The notes: generated by a model from the letters alone, not told the origin. A DNA stretch of 18,285 nucleotides from Gymnopus androsaceus JB14 (GCA_009733575.1 ML769385.1:994616-1012900); one strand, 5' to 3'; numbered from the stretch's first letter, positions 8,583 through 17,221 are shown. A program made the numbers and translations.

Positions 8583-8745
8583 TTATAACAGCTGAAATAC
8601 ATACCGCCGAAACCCAAAAATTCAAGAACATCCTTCCCAAATTCCATCGACATGCTGTACGTGTCCGGAGACTGGAATTTCTGATCTCACCACAATTCTG
8701 TCCGTCGACCTCGAAACTCAAGTCTCAGCCATGTCGGAGAATTGA
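8583..8745 (+). pseudogene. Degenerate dispersed gene relic, unit 2 (plus-strand fragment)
   Basis: Uninterrupted version of the site occupied by the LINE in unit 1. The frame FKNILPKFHRHAVRVRRLEF stays open for about 50 codons to about 8770. Homology to 5860-5940 ends near 8740, where a GCTGACAAGCGCC-type sequence begins. Confidence 0.5.
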
Positions 8746-9049
8746 TTCTGTGCTGACAAGCGCCCCAAACTGATTAGCGCTGATCAGCCGGTTGTTAGCC
8801 GCCAAGAAATTAAAAATAAATAAATAAAATATTGCCGAAAATATCCGACATGGCCGGATTTCGGACAGTTTGCACATAGGGTTCATATTTGAAGCAATCG
8901 CTGTCGGACAGCCTCAATTATATCTTTTTTGAAGAGTAATACACTATTAGGTTGGTTTTTTTCCTTTGGAGTGTAAATACTCCAGACCTACTGCCGGTGT
9001 TGACACCTTGATGACAGTTGATCAACTGCCGAGGAAGTGATTCCACACA

Positions 9050-9480
9050 TCACGTCTCTGCAGCAATGTGAGGAAGTACTTATGCATTCATCGCACCTTC
9101 CAGATCATGGCCAACTTCATCAAGGAGTTCTCGATGAGATTGAATGATGATCGGCCACTAAAATAACTTTCGAGATGCAAGAACATTAGAGTAGCAAGCT
9201 TTGACTCCTGAGACAGTACGAAGCTCACCAGGTAACCAAGTACTATGAGCTTGAAGAGGGATTGATATCATGGAAGAAAATATGCATAGAGACTTAGCGA
9301 TACTTATCTGCTCAGACACAGTAGAAGTTAGTCCATTGTCACACAGAAATCAAGATACATTACTCACAGGCCAGATCCAGCGTTCTATTCAAGCCAGAAG
9401 GATGAAGCTGGGATAAATATCCGTGATCAGCATCTTGAAGCGTTGCAGTCTCAGTTACAGATGTGTTTAAGTAGAACTTA
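9050..9480 (-). pseudogene. Degenerate dispersed gene relic, unit 3 (inverted)
   Basis: Reverse complement matches 4770-5125: taactgagactgcaacgctt, ggatatttatcccagcttca, gattgaatgatgatcggcca and others. On the minus strand ATLQDADHGYLSQLHPSGLN continues open to the gtaatg splice-like site, the best-preserved coding stretch of this family here. It is tandem with unit 4. The unsplit sequence cagatcatggccaac at 9101-9115 is the empty site for the MITE in unit 4. Confidence 0.5.
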
Positions 9481-9599
9481 AACGCCATTTGTTAGTATCC
9501 CTGTAGGCTTTGTGCAGGCTCACTGCTGTAACCAATCATATTTGGAAGATTTCGACTCGGCCAAGATTCGGGACAACTCTAGATACACAGTTAACACTC
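9481..9599. other. Spacer between inverted relic units
   Basis: No feature seen. It links units 3 and 4 of the degenerate repeat. Confidence 0.4.
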
Positions 9600-10260
9600 T
9601 GTAATTTGAAGAATATTGAGTGGGTTTGAACTTCATCACACTTTCCAGATCAGGCATCAGCAAAACCTGTATTTTGCATTTTGATTTCGACAGCAATACG
9701 TAAAATTCCCAGTGCTCCCAGCCCCCAGTGCTGTCAAAAATATCAACTCATATGACATTTCTTTTTAATTTCCAAATAAGGCAATTTTGAGGCTTCTGGG
9801 AGCTCTGGCCAGCGCCGGCCAGTCTATCTGGGTCCTGGAGCGCTGGAACTCTGGAGACACTGTCCAGCACTTGCAAGAGCTGACCACATCATACATGTCT
9901 TACTGATGCGCCCCAGTCATTTTCATCAAGGAGTTCCTGAAAATGACTCTCGAGATGCAGGAACATTCTGATAGAATGAGTCCTGAGAGTCGGGACAGCT
10001 TGTGTGCACCCAGATCAGGTAACTAAGTATGAACTTGAAGATAGATATCAAAATAGGTTGCTCACAGACCACGTCCAGTTTAACTATTCAAGCCAAATAT
10101 CAATGAAATGATTGGAGTCTTAAAGTGTTACAGTCTCAGTTAAATATCGCAGCCCCCTACTGTGATCATCGTCCACAGAAAGATTGCCAAGCTGGAGTTG
10201 GTAAAGAGTTGAATGTCTGGAGATGCCGAATTGAGGAATCTTTCGGTATGTGTCGGACTT
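9600..10260 (-). pseudogene. Degenerate dispersed gene relic, unit 4 (inverted, MITE-split)
   Basis: Homologous to unit 3 (tttccagatcagg, cttcatcaaggagttc, cgagatgca-gaacatt, aagtatgaacttgaag) and, reversed, to 4630-4870 and 5936-6110 (accgaaagattcctcaattc, ctttaccaactccagcttg). A 254 bp MITE at 9655-9908 splits it. Several stops in every frame. Confidence 0.5.
9655..9908. mobile_element. 254 bp MITE, CATCAGCAAAACC family, copy 1
   Basis: Starts catcagcaaaacctgtattttgc and ends catgtcttactgatg, a decayed form of the expected acaggttttgctgatg. It is exactly as long as the copy at 12835-13088 and similar throughout, including CCCAG words on the left and CTGGGAGCT/CTGGAGCGCTGG words on the right. 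The bases flanking it are gg and cg, so a 2 bp duplication is possible only if one base has changed. The tandem repeat unit at 9101-9131 shows the unoccupied site. Confidence 0.82.
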
Positions 10261-10380
10261 TTTTAATATAGCGTGATAAGCGGCAGCAAGCATTTTGAGT
10301 TGGCTAAGCGCTGATCACGAAGGAAAGGTGCTGATAAGCGCCATTCAGTGCTGTTCAGCGAAGTTACTGGCTCGAGTCTA

Positions 10381-10509
10381 CCCATCTCCCCCTCCAAATA
10401 GCTTCTCAATGATACTGTCATCTCTGATGAACATGATGAATATTCAAATTTGGACTATTTGAAGGCCTTCCAAGGGCTCCACTGGTTACCCATGCTTTAG
10501 GCTCCCTCA
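10381..10509 (+). promoter_or_regulatory. 5' flank of DUF6534 copy B
   Basis: Short interval between the repeat-derived DNA and ATG 10510. I see no clear TATA box. The relic and element DNA comes to within about 130 bp of the start codon, so the original promoter may have been displaced. Confidence 0.3.
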
Positions 10510-12626
10510 ATGCCTTCTCTTATTCCCCTGGACAGTTCCCTTGGTGCACTTTTTATTGGCATCATACTATCCACTGCGTAAGTATGTCCTTCAGGTCAAG
10601 TTCATTAGAGGCTTAAGGGATTTATTTTGCTTTTTTAGAGTTTATGGAGTGACCTGTCTCCAAGCTTATAACTATTTTATGCATCACTCCTTCAATGACA
10701 GATGGTTCTTGAAGCTATTTGTGAGTACATTTTATAGAAAAAATAAACTATATACCTGATATCTCCCGACCGGCTGAAACACAGGTCATTGTTCTTTGGT
10801 ATGTCTAAGACCTAAGAGTGCCGCTGTTTTGTACATTTGTCAACCAACAATTCTTCTTCACAGGGTTGTTGACACCTTGCATGTTGCACTTCTGGCTATA
10901 TTTTACTATGGCTACACAGTTACCAACTTTGGTGACTATGAGTTCCTGGCCAAGGTTTATTGGTAATTGGCAAACTGTTCATAAGCTCAATGATGACTAA
11001 AATGTGCTCTTTTCTATTCAATAGGCCTCTCACAGTAAGCCCAAAGCCCTGTGTATAACCATTGAATAACCTTTCTTGAAAATATTATTTCAATAGATCC
11101 AGGTCCTTATTGGTGCAAGTATATGATTTTTGAAGGTTTGATTTTAAATTTAATTTACATGTCTTCAGGATATCATTACAGTTGCAATTCATATGTAAGA
11201 ACTCTGCATTTCTTAGTGCATTTATCCTTTCTGAACTGAATACTGGCCAATGGTGATCATAGGTTTTTTGCTTGCCGGATTTACCTTTGTAAGTTGTTAC
11301 CCTGTTATGTGTAGTAACTCAAAATTAAAAATTCAAATTCTGTTTCAGTGAGCGGCAAGAAATTGGTCATTCCCAGTGCAATTGTATGTATCATCATGAT
11401 AAGTAAAGTACTCTGCGATTGGGTTTTACTTATGTTTTGCTACTTTCTGACATCCAGTGTCTCATTGATCTCGCCCAATTTTGTGAGTGCTTCAAGCGAC
11501 CTCGTGTGTTCCTCAATGTTCATGTAATGGACTTAGCACTGGCTACAGGTAAGCAATTTTATTGTTTAGCACCTTGAAAATGAGTGGAACTGTAAAACTA
11601 ATCTGTATCTTTCAAGTGTGGGTTGTAAAGCTGTGAGTTTATTTACTATTATAGTACAGTGTTAGAGTAAATTGATAATTCAACCTTCTACAGCCAAAAA
11701 TTGCAATTTATTGTTGAATTGCCCACAATTCTTGTTCAGTCTGTTCTTTATCAAAATTCTTCTAGGTGCTAACCAAATTCTGTTGTCACTTGAATTAGAA
11801 ATTTGGGGCTGCTGCCTATCTCCATTGGCATGACTGATGATACTATAGTAACAGCCTCAATGATATACTACCTTCGGAAGAGCCGGTCATCATTCAAGCA
11901 GTGAGTATTTCTTATTCTTCACTTTTTCCTTGGTGTGTAATCAAGGGGTAGAACCAACCATATTGTTAACACCCTTGTCACCTACACAATCAATACTGGT
12001 AAGACCTTGACATGCACATTTATATTTTTTCTCATTATTGAAATGCTGCCAGGTCTTCTTACTACGTATGCATCGAGATATTTTTTACTTATGGCTCATA
12101 GTAGTAATTTATCCTAACAACTTAGCATTTTCACCTTGGCTTGTTTGCTTCTGGTAAGTCCACTGATCTGTTCAACGAGATATTAATATAACATCTTGAT
12201 AGTTGTCAATTCAAGACAGCCCAACCAGTCTTATATTTGCGTTGTTCTTTTTCATTGAAGTTCGATGTAAGTTAAATATTATTCTTAATCATAAGAGCGC
12301 AGTAATAATGATTTTTATTAGTATACACTTGCTCTTTCATGTCTGTGTATGTCATCTGCATTATTGTTACACCTCAATGATTCTTACACAAAGCTTACCA
12401 TGTTTCTCCTAGGTTGAACTCTAGAACAGCACTTAGAGAAAGAAGAGATCACAGTATTATTGTCTCAACTCTCCATTCCAGTGAATCGCATTCCAATGGT
12501 AATGATAGATCCGCAATACAGCTGAGCACTATGCAAAGTGCATCTGCAGGCCCAAAAGAAGGAGTACTGGTGACAAAGACACGCGAAGTAGCATTTGACC
12601 TTGAACAAGCTAGAACAGATGATTGA
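10510..12626 (+). pseudogene. DUF6534-family membrane protein, copy B, probably decayed
   Basis: ATG 10510 opens MPSLIPLDSSLGALFIGIIL. Exons 10510-10577, 10639-10720, 10785-10798, 10864-10962, 11025-11034 and 11097-11118 give YGVTCLQAYNYF, FNDRWFLKLF, VVDTLHVALLAIFYYGYTVT, NFGDYEFLAKVYW and PLTIQVLIGA. This is the classic N-terminal half of basidiomycete DUF6534 proteins, with several membrane spans. Later exons match copy A: 11263-11288, 11349-11383, 11458-11482, 11799-11900, 11946-11998, 12053-12065, 12126-12153, 12203-12266, 12322-12340 and 12413-12626. Two lesions stand out. The donor that is at|gtgtaag in copy A (51-57) is at|atgtaag here (11193), and exon 11799-11900 has one extra base near 11817 relative to copy A, shifting the frame. 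The joint around 11118-11169 is also unclear. Its C-terminus is five residues longer than copy A. Function is unknown for the family. Confidence 0.8.
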
Positions 12627-13137
12627 GCTGTTATTCAGGGTCATATAATTATGTACTATGGAACCATTACTGTACATACTTATCTGTATGCATGCGCAGG
12701 ACTAAATTTACGACAATGACATATGTATGCAAGCTTTCATATATCCTCCCATAGTCTACTTGCGATACTGTACCATTTTGATCAGTTCAGATCCACACCC
12801 ATTTTCAAGGACCGCACCAATAATTTTCTTTCAACATCAGCAAAACCTGTATTTTGCATTTTAATTCCCACAGCAATACTTAAAATTCCCAGCGCCCCCA
12901 GAGCTCCCAGTCAAACATACGACATCTCCTTTTTATTTCCAAATAAGGTAATCTTGCAGCCTCTGGGAGCTTCTGGGAGCCCCCTCCTGCATTGGCCGGA
13001 CTATCTGAGTGCTGGGACGCTGGAGCGCTGGGAACTCTGGACAGAAGTTCGCTCAAGCACTGCCCACGTCATACAGGTTTTGCTGATGAATTTTTAGTAT
13101 TTTTAAATATTTTTTGGTTGAAAATCAGAGGGGTGTA
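11143..13137 (+). repeat. Segmental duplication block B
   Basis: Direct duplicate of 1-1508 plus 4388-4610. It lacks the 2.9 kb insertion (its empty site is ctgt at 12670-12673) but has its own 254 bp insertion at 12835-13088. Homology probably starts further upstream, which cannot be tested because copy A begins at the window edge. Confidence 0.92.
12835..13088. mobile_element. 254 bp MITE, CATCAGCAAAACC family, copy 2
   Basis: Starts CATCAGCAAAACCTGT and ends with its perfect reverse complement ACAGGTTTTGCTGATG (16 bp TIR). It is flanked by AA on each side (12833-12834 and 13089-13090). Block A at 4551-4561 shows the intact site tttcaattttt, proving a 2 bp duplication. Internal CCCAGAGCTCCCAG and CTGGGAGCTTCTGGGAG words form inverted subterminal repeats. 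It carries no gene. The open frame at 12723-13097 merely crosses it. Confidence 0.93.
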
Positions 13138-13599
13138 GAAAATTTAAAGTAACTAAGAAAGTAATGTCGAAACCATGAGACGAAACTCGTAAGGTACTTA
13201 GATACCCAAACTGAGAGAACCATTGAAACTGAATTTGTAATGAGGAGGAGGAGCCAAAGCGTAGAAACGCGGTAAGCAAGGCAACGGCCGAGATCCATCA
13301 GCAGCTCAAAGACCACCTTGCCGCCTCTTTCAACACTTTTAGATGCAAAAACAACCGGGTTATGCTCAACAATTAAAGTTGAGGAGCAAGACAAGGATCC
13401 GGACATCAGCTTATAATGCTCTTTCTTCTTTTTTCTTTTCGTAAAATTTCCTTTTTGAATTGATTCTTGACGTCGACAACCAGCCATAGCTGTTATCCTG
13501 ACTGCTTGGACTTGGGATATAACCACATGTTCCAAACTCTTCATCAGGGATAGTACCATGGGCCCAACACACATAAGGATATTACCATGGACCCTCATT
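13138..13599. other. Unassigned region after block B
   Basis: A minus-strand open frame of 157 codons (13125-13598) spans most of this. It starts in the SINE-like unit and ends inside duplicated flank, has a Lys run and a hydrophobic tail, and matches nothing I know. I treat it as a chance frame. Confidence 0.35.
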
Positions 13600-14277
13600 A
13601 AAGGGTCCGCATGGATAAATCCCTAGTGCCTGTTGTAGTCAAGGACTCGTGACTTTCCCGCTCTTTCCAAATGGGACATGGTGCGCCCAGTCCCAAATTG
13701 GAATCGGCGCGCGCCCGGGGGACCTGTCCGAAACAGCCGTAATCCCAGCCAAAATTAATGGCAGGACCATGAATCGAACGGTAGGTCTCTTGGATATACA
13801 CCGATTAAGCGCCAAGTATGAGTTCCGTACAACACACTGGGCTGGGTCCAAATTTTGGCGGTTGCAAAAGATAATGCGAAATGGCTTGTAATTCATTAGA
13901 TTTGGTGCCAGATTTAGTTCATTTGATAAACCATATTTGGCTAATCCAAAACTTCATGCGAAAGACATTCTTTTGCCCCAAAAAAATACAAGGCAAGCTA
14001 ATATCTTTCGCAGCTGTAAAATAGTAGTCATGGTGATTTGTATTAGTTGCTAGGCCTACCATTTCGCAGCTGCGAAAGATATTAGCTTGCCTTGTATTTT
14101 TCTGGGGCAAAAGATTGTCTTTCGCATGAAGTTTGGGATTAGCTAAATATGGTTTATCAAATGCACTAAATCTGGCACCAAATCTAATCAATTACAAGCC
14201 GTTTCGCATTATCTTTTGCAACCACCAAAATTTGGACCCAGCCCAGTGACAGGTTAATCCACTAGGCTAAGACAGCA
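13600..14277 (-). ncRNA. tRNA-derived SINE-like unit, split by a foldback MITE
   Basis: On the minus strand, TTAGCCTAGTGGATTAA (A-box-like TAGCCTAGTGG, 14259-14269) lies just right of the foldback element, and CGTTCGATTCATGG (B-box-like GTTCGATTC, 13771-13779) just left of it. Without the 414 bp element and one 3 bp duplication the boxes would be about 62 nt apart, acceptable for an RNA polymerase III internal promoter. The region downstream on minus (13760 to about 13600) would be the SINE body. It does not fold as a tRNA, and no poly-A or other tail was identified, so the left end is approximate. Confidence 0.45.
13835..14248. mobile_element. 414 bp foldback MITE with CACTG ends (CACTA-type)
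   Basis: Two 182 bp arms (13835-14016 and 14067-14248) are reverse complements with about nine differences, separated by a 50 bp spacer. Ends are CACTGGGCTGGGTCC and its complement. The element is flanked by ACA on both sides (13832-13834 and 14249-14251), a 3 bp duplication. CACTG termini plus a 3 bp duplication point to the CACTA/EnSpm superfamily. The high arm identity implies a recent origin or gene conversion between arms. A transcript would form a very long hairpin. Confidence 0.9.
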
Positions 14278-15424
14278 ATAGAATGTGTTCTCTCAATCTT
14301 GTCATAACGGTCATCTTTTCGTCACTCCATGCAAACTCCATGTACTCCTGTAGCCACAGCTTTTGTTTGCTCAATATATATATATATATATTTGTATTCT
14401 AGAACAATCAATTACGCTAGACGCGGTCATACTTGAGCTGGAAGCACTTGCGGGATCTGGACAGCCATCATACGCATGAAAGGCAATGGTTCCATGTGTG
14501 GTAGTCCGGTGGGTGAGAATTTCACCAGAGGGTGTAGGGAGGAAAGTTGTTGAAGGGGAAAGGAGGGAAAAGTCTCGTGAATGAGAAAAGATCGCCCGAG
14601 TTTGGTTAACCGTCCAGATGACTTGGTTATGTGATGTCTCCTGCAAGAACCTGTAAAAGATAGGTTAGATTGTACACATCAAATTTCCTCAATGCTTACC
14701 TTTTCCTTCGTCATCTCGTCAATCATCTTTCCGCCCATCTCGTAGACAGTCTCCATATCCGTCATTTTGTTGGTCACGTCAAATATGGCGGAAATGTCGT
14801 CGACCTACATAACATGGTTAAGCGTGAATCAAAGAAGACGTTGAGCAAAAAAACACATATGTTGCGTTCTGTCACACAAGCGCTCAACCCGTTCAACGAT
14901 GAGACAAAAGGCTTGAGCAAAATCACAACGGCTCCTTCCTATAGATCGAGGAACTTGGGCCGCAAATCTGGGCTCGCTGACTAGGAGTAAGATAGTCAGG
15001 TTGATGGTTGGATTTGAGAGAGGTGGTGAGGAAGTGGAGGCGATGGCTTGTTTGCGGGGAGAGCCTGGTTTCGGTGTTCAAGCCAGAGAGTAAGAGACTG
15101 TGGGAATGGTCAGATGGAATGGACGGAAGGGAAGAATAGAAATTACTCATACTTCATGGTGAGGGTCATTACCGCCTGTGTATCCTTGCTCCTGTCTGGG
15201 AGTACCGTTGATGAAAGGCCAGGATTCTTGAAGATCTACATGGATTGAATAATTAGCATAGTTTGAATTTGAGATGACAGGAAGCTCACCGTTTGATCAG
15301 CAACAGTCGACCAAACTCTGGGGTTATCTAGCTCCTCGACAAACAAGCCGGCATAGAAAAGACTGCGGTTCTAGGCGTGCGTCACTATTTCTGCAATCAT
15401 CAGAAGTACCGTTAGTGAAAGCAT
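14267..15424 (-). CDS. Unrecognised ~213-residue protein, seven exons
   Basis: Reconstructed from splice signals on the minus strand. Exons: 15410-15424, 15290-15370, 15153-15235, 14889-14976, 14700-14804, 14474-14640 and 14267-14369, totalling 642 nt with every phase consistent. Readable stretches include SLFYAGLFVEELDNPRVWST, IFKNPGLSSTVLPDRSKDT, RFAAQVPRSIGRSRCDFAQA, VDDISAIFDVTNKMTDMETV, ETSHNQVIWTVNQTRAIFSH and LWLQEYMEFAWSDEKM. The product is mixed alpha-helical with no obvious signal peptide or membrane span, and I do not recognise a family. The first 15 nt exon is tentative: upstream of 15370 the frame has a TAG, so the true start may lie elsewhere. The last intron contains a (TA)n run at 14374-14391. 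The stop TAG at 14267-14269 coincides with the A-box of the SINE-like unit. Confidence 0.5.
14374..14391. repeat. (AT)n microsatellite
   Basis: About nine AT units, inside the last proposed intron of the minus-strand gene. Read through, it would give a run of Ile-Tyr, which argues for splicing. Confidence 0.9.
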
Positions 15425-15542
15425 TGTAAACAGTAATAATGTTGGGTAGTCGAGAACGTCTGGAAGTTGGAGCAAGTTAAACCTGAACTAGAATTAAGGC
15501 TAAGGAGTACTAGCACGAACCATGATGGGCAATGAAAGATGG

Positions 15543-16079
15543 CATGCAATCAACGGAACTTCGGAAGTTAGAGCTAGAACGGGAGATAGCAGAAGTAATT
15601 TTTAAACTTGGCAACAGGCGTCGGCGGGTTTTCAGTGTTTTGAGAGGGGACCGCCGGGCGTGAATTCACAGTTTACAATACATGGATTGGGCTGGATGGA
15701 GGTTCTAAGGAGGCAGGTGAGGATGGGGTTCCGTATTCAGATTTGAGGCATGAAATGGATGGTACCAGTGCCGGTGGCGATGTAGATGAAGATTCCACAG
15801 AAGGAGAAGTCATTAGAGGAACCCGAGCTCGAGCCTCCAGAGAGCGGAATCTGACCAAAAACCGTGTAGAAAGTGAAGCATGCTGAATCGTTTGATACCA
15901 ATATACTGAATCGACAACGTTATGTTGGGAACGCATGCATCACCAGAGTCCCGAGGCGAAGTTGAGCGAGGAGAGAATGAGGTGTCAAAGAATGAGGAAG
16001 TGAAGAAGATGGTGAAACGGCAGAAGAAGACGAAGTGGAGAGAGAGAATCAACATCTCCTCATTCAGCTACTCGATCCA
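15543..16079 (+). CDS. Candidate charged protein, unrecognised
   Basis: Coding-like plus frame, divergent from the minus-strand gene with about 120 bp between starts. ATG 15547 gives STELRKLELEREIAEVIFKL, a short helical stretch. An exon at 15672-15863 gives YNTWIGLDGGSKEAGEDGVP, then an acidic part with GGDVDEDSTEGE and a basic RARASRERNLTKN. Splicing 15864-15946 (gtgtag to caccag) keeps phase into SRGEVERGENEVSKNEEVKK and RQKKTKWRERINIS, up to a possible donor at 16080. Composition is extremely charged, probably disordered or coiled coil. The first join (near 15617 to 15671) is speculative. It could be a nuclear protein, or a transposon-encoded protein remnant. Confidence 0.3.
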
Positions 16080-16498
16080 GTATGAGCATTCAATATGCAG
16101 CTGAGAATTTCAATAACGTACAATGACTTTAACAACTGCATTGTCTAGGTCTTGCAATAAGTTCAAGTTCTGCTGAATGGATGGTTGCGCCAGAGGCTGG
16201 AACGAAAGACGACTGCAGTTGTGACATGAGGGAAAGGGCAATCAACGGAACTCCGGAATTCAGCTGATTCAAATTGGCCCGCTGACGTGAAGGACGCTAC
16301 GAGTGTGAAGGACGCGACGCTCATAGTCCTCTCTCTCCTAGTCGGAGTCTTGTCCCTTCCGAGACTGGGTGTAGTAGAAGACAAGATACAAAACACGTAA
16401 ACGGCAAAGCGGTATGATTTAAACTCTATCTGTTCATTTAATTTAATTTACTCTGATCGCGACAGCGATATCTGAGCTCCTCCTGGTAAGAACTAAGT
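16080..16498. other. Region with possible 3' exons, otherwise unassigned
   Basis: The 27 bp word gcaatcaacggaact(t/c)cggaa recurs here (16238) from 15548, so a local duplication is present. A frame SAEWMVAPEAGTKDDCSCDM (about 16172-16230) could be a further exon of the plus-strand candidate. The minus frame at 16163-16396 overlaps it and is likely a shadow. Confidence 0.3.
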
Positions 16499-16547
16499 TA
16501 ACTCAATCTGCTCTTAACTCAATCTTGCTCTTCACTCAATCTGCTCT
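16499..16547. repeat. 16-17 bp tandem repeat, three units
   Basis: Three copies of (t)(a/c)actcaatctgctct at 16499-16514, 16515-16531 (one extra t) and 16532-16547, in the 5' flank of the small gene at 16761. Confidence 0.85.
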
Positions 16548-16656
16548 TCACAAAGTCTCTAATATACATTTTAGGCAAAATGGTTTGTATTCTAGAACTT
16601 AATGAGAACAAAATGAAAATCACACATGCACACTTCCGAGACCAAGGATTTCACCA

Positions 16657-16664
16657 TATTAAAA
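16657..16664 (+). promoter_or_regulatory. TATA-like box
   Basis: tattaaaa, 97 bp upstream of ATG 16761, a reasonable spacing for a fungal promoter with a short 5' leader. Confidence 0.35.
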
Positions 16665-16760
16665 GGGGCCAACTTTGAGCAACCATTCCTTTAATTTGAT
16701 TGCTGCTTGTTTTGCTCAAGCCTTCTCTCCTGATTCACCCTCTACTAGATTCTTTCAGCT

Positions 16761-17221
16761 ATGATTATACTAGGAGCGATACCATTGTTGCTTCTAGTAC
16801 CGATAGTTAAAGTACCAAGCGTGTATTGGAATGCAATGAAAAGGATAGCTATGGCGTAAGTAACTACGAAACTCTCTAAGTAAGCCAATCTTCCCCAAAT
16901 ACTCTTGGTAGCGTATTCACAACATTCAATTACATACTAATTTTCACTGTCTGCAATCTTAGATATCCAGAATCGAGAACTTATGAGTTGCTTTTCCGTT
17001 GTGAGCTCATTTCATTCATTCAATATTTGACTAACCGTGAACTCCATGCATTCCAGAACGCAAGTGGAATACAGGTGTAATAAATGCTCGAAAATGATCT
17101 CCAAGACTCACTGGATCCTTAATGTCAGCCTGAGTACGGTAAGTATTCCAAATAAAATAATGTTTTATCGTAGGTTATTACACTCACTAAGTGCATGATT
17201 GGCATACTAATGGCATACTAA
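16761..17221 (+). CDS. Small four-exon candidate gene, hydrophobic N-terminus
   Basis: Exons 16761-16855, 16963-17000, 17065-17138 and 17174-17221 join in phase to about 84 residues. The start MIILGAIPLLLLVPIVKVP is a likely signal peptide or membrane anchor. Later come YPESRTYELLF, YRCNKCSKMISKTHW with a CxxC pair, and a hydrophobic end ITLTKCMIGILMAY before TAA. Introns have gtaagt, gtgagc and gtaagt donors, and branch-like actaat or ctaac words in the first two. The third intron is only 35 nt and the exon 3 acceptor (caag) is a choice made to keep phase, because the nearer cag breaks the frame. No family recognised. A chance assembly of short frames is possible. Confidence 0.35.

Larger units (their letters stand above)
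8750..10380. mobile_element. Possible element with inverted GCTGA-TAAGCGCC subterminal words
   Basis: Left side 8756-8880 has gctgacaagcgcc, tgattagcgctgatcag, gttagccgcc, an A-rich run and tccgacat. Right side 10250-10375 has the same words inverted and in matching order: gctgataagcgcc, gcgctgatcacg, ggcagcaagc, a T-run and tgtcgga. The match is patchy and there is no clean terminal repeat or target duplication. This could be one 1.6 kb element carrying relic copies, or two separate remnants facing each other. Confidence 0.35.

Noticed and set aside
13125..13598. 157-residue minus-strand open frame
   Set aside because: Starts in SINE-like DNA and ends in duplicated flank, no domain, low-complexity Lys run. 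It would need transcript support.
13649..13891. 80-residue plus frame and overlapping minus frames
   Set aside because: They cross the SINE-like unit and one arm of the foldback element.
14371..14646. Unspliced reading of the minus-strand exon ending in Ile-Tyr repeats
   Set aside because: The tail is a translated (AT)n microsatellite. A phase-correct intron leads to a better C-terminal exon at 14267-14369.
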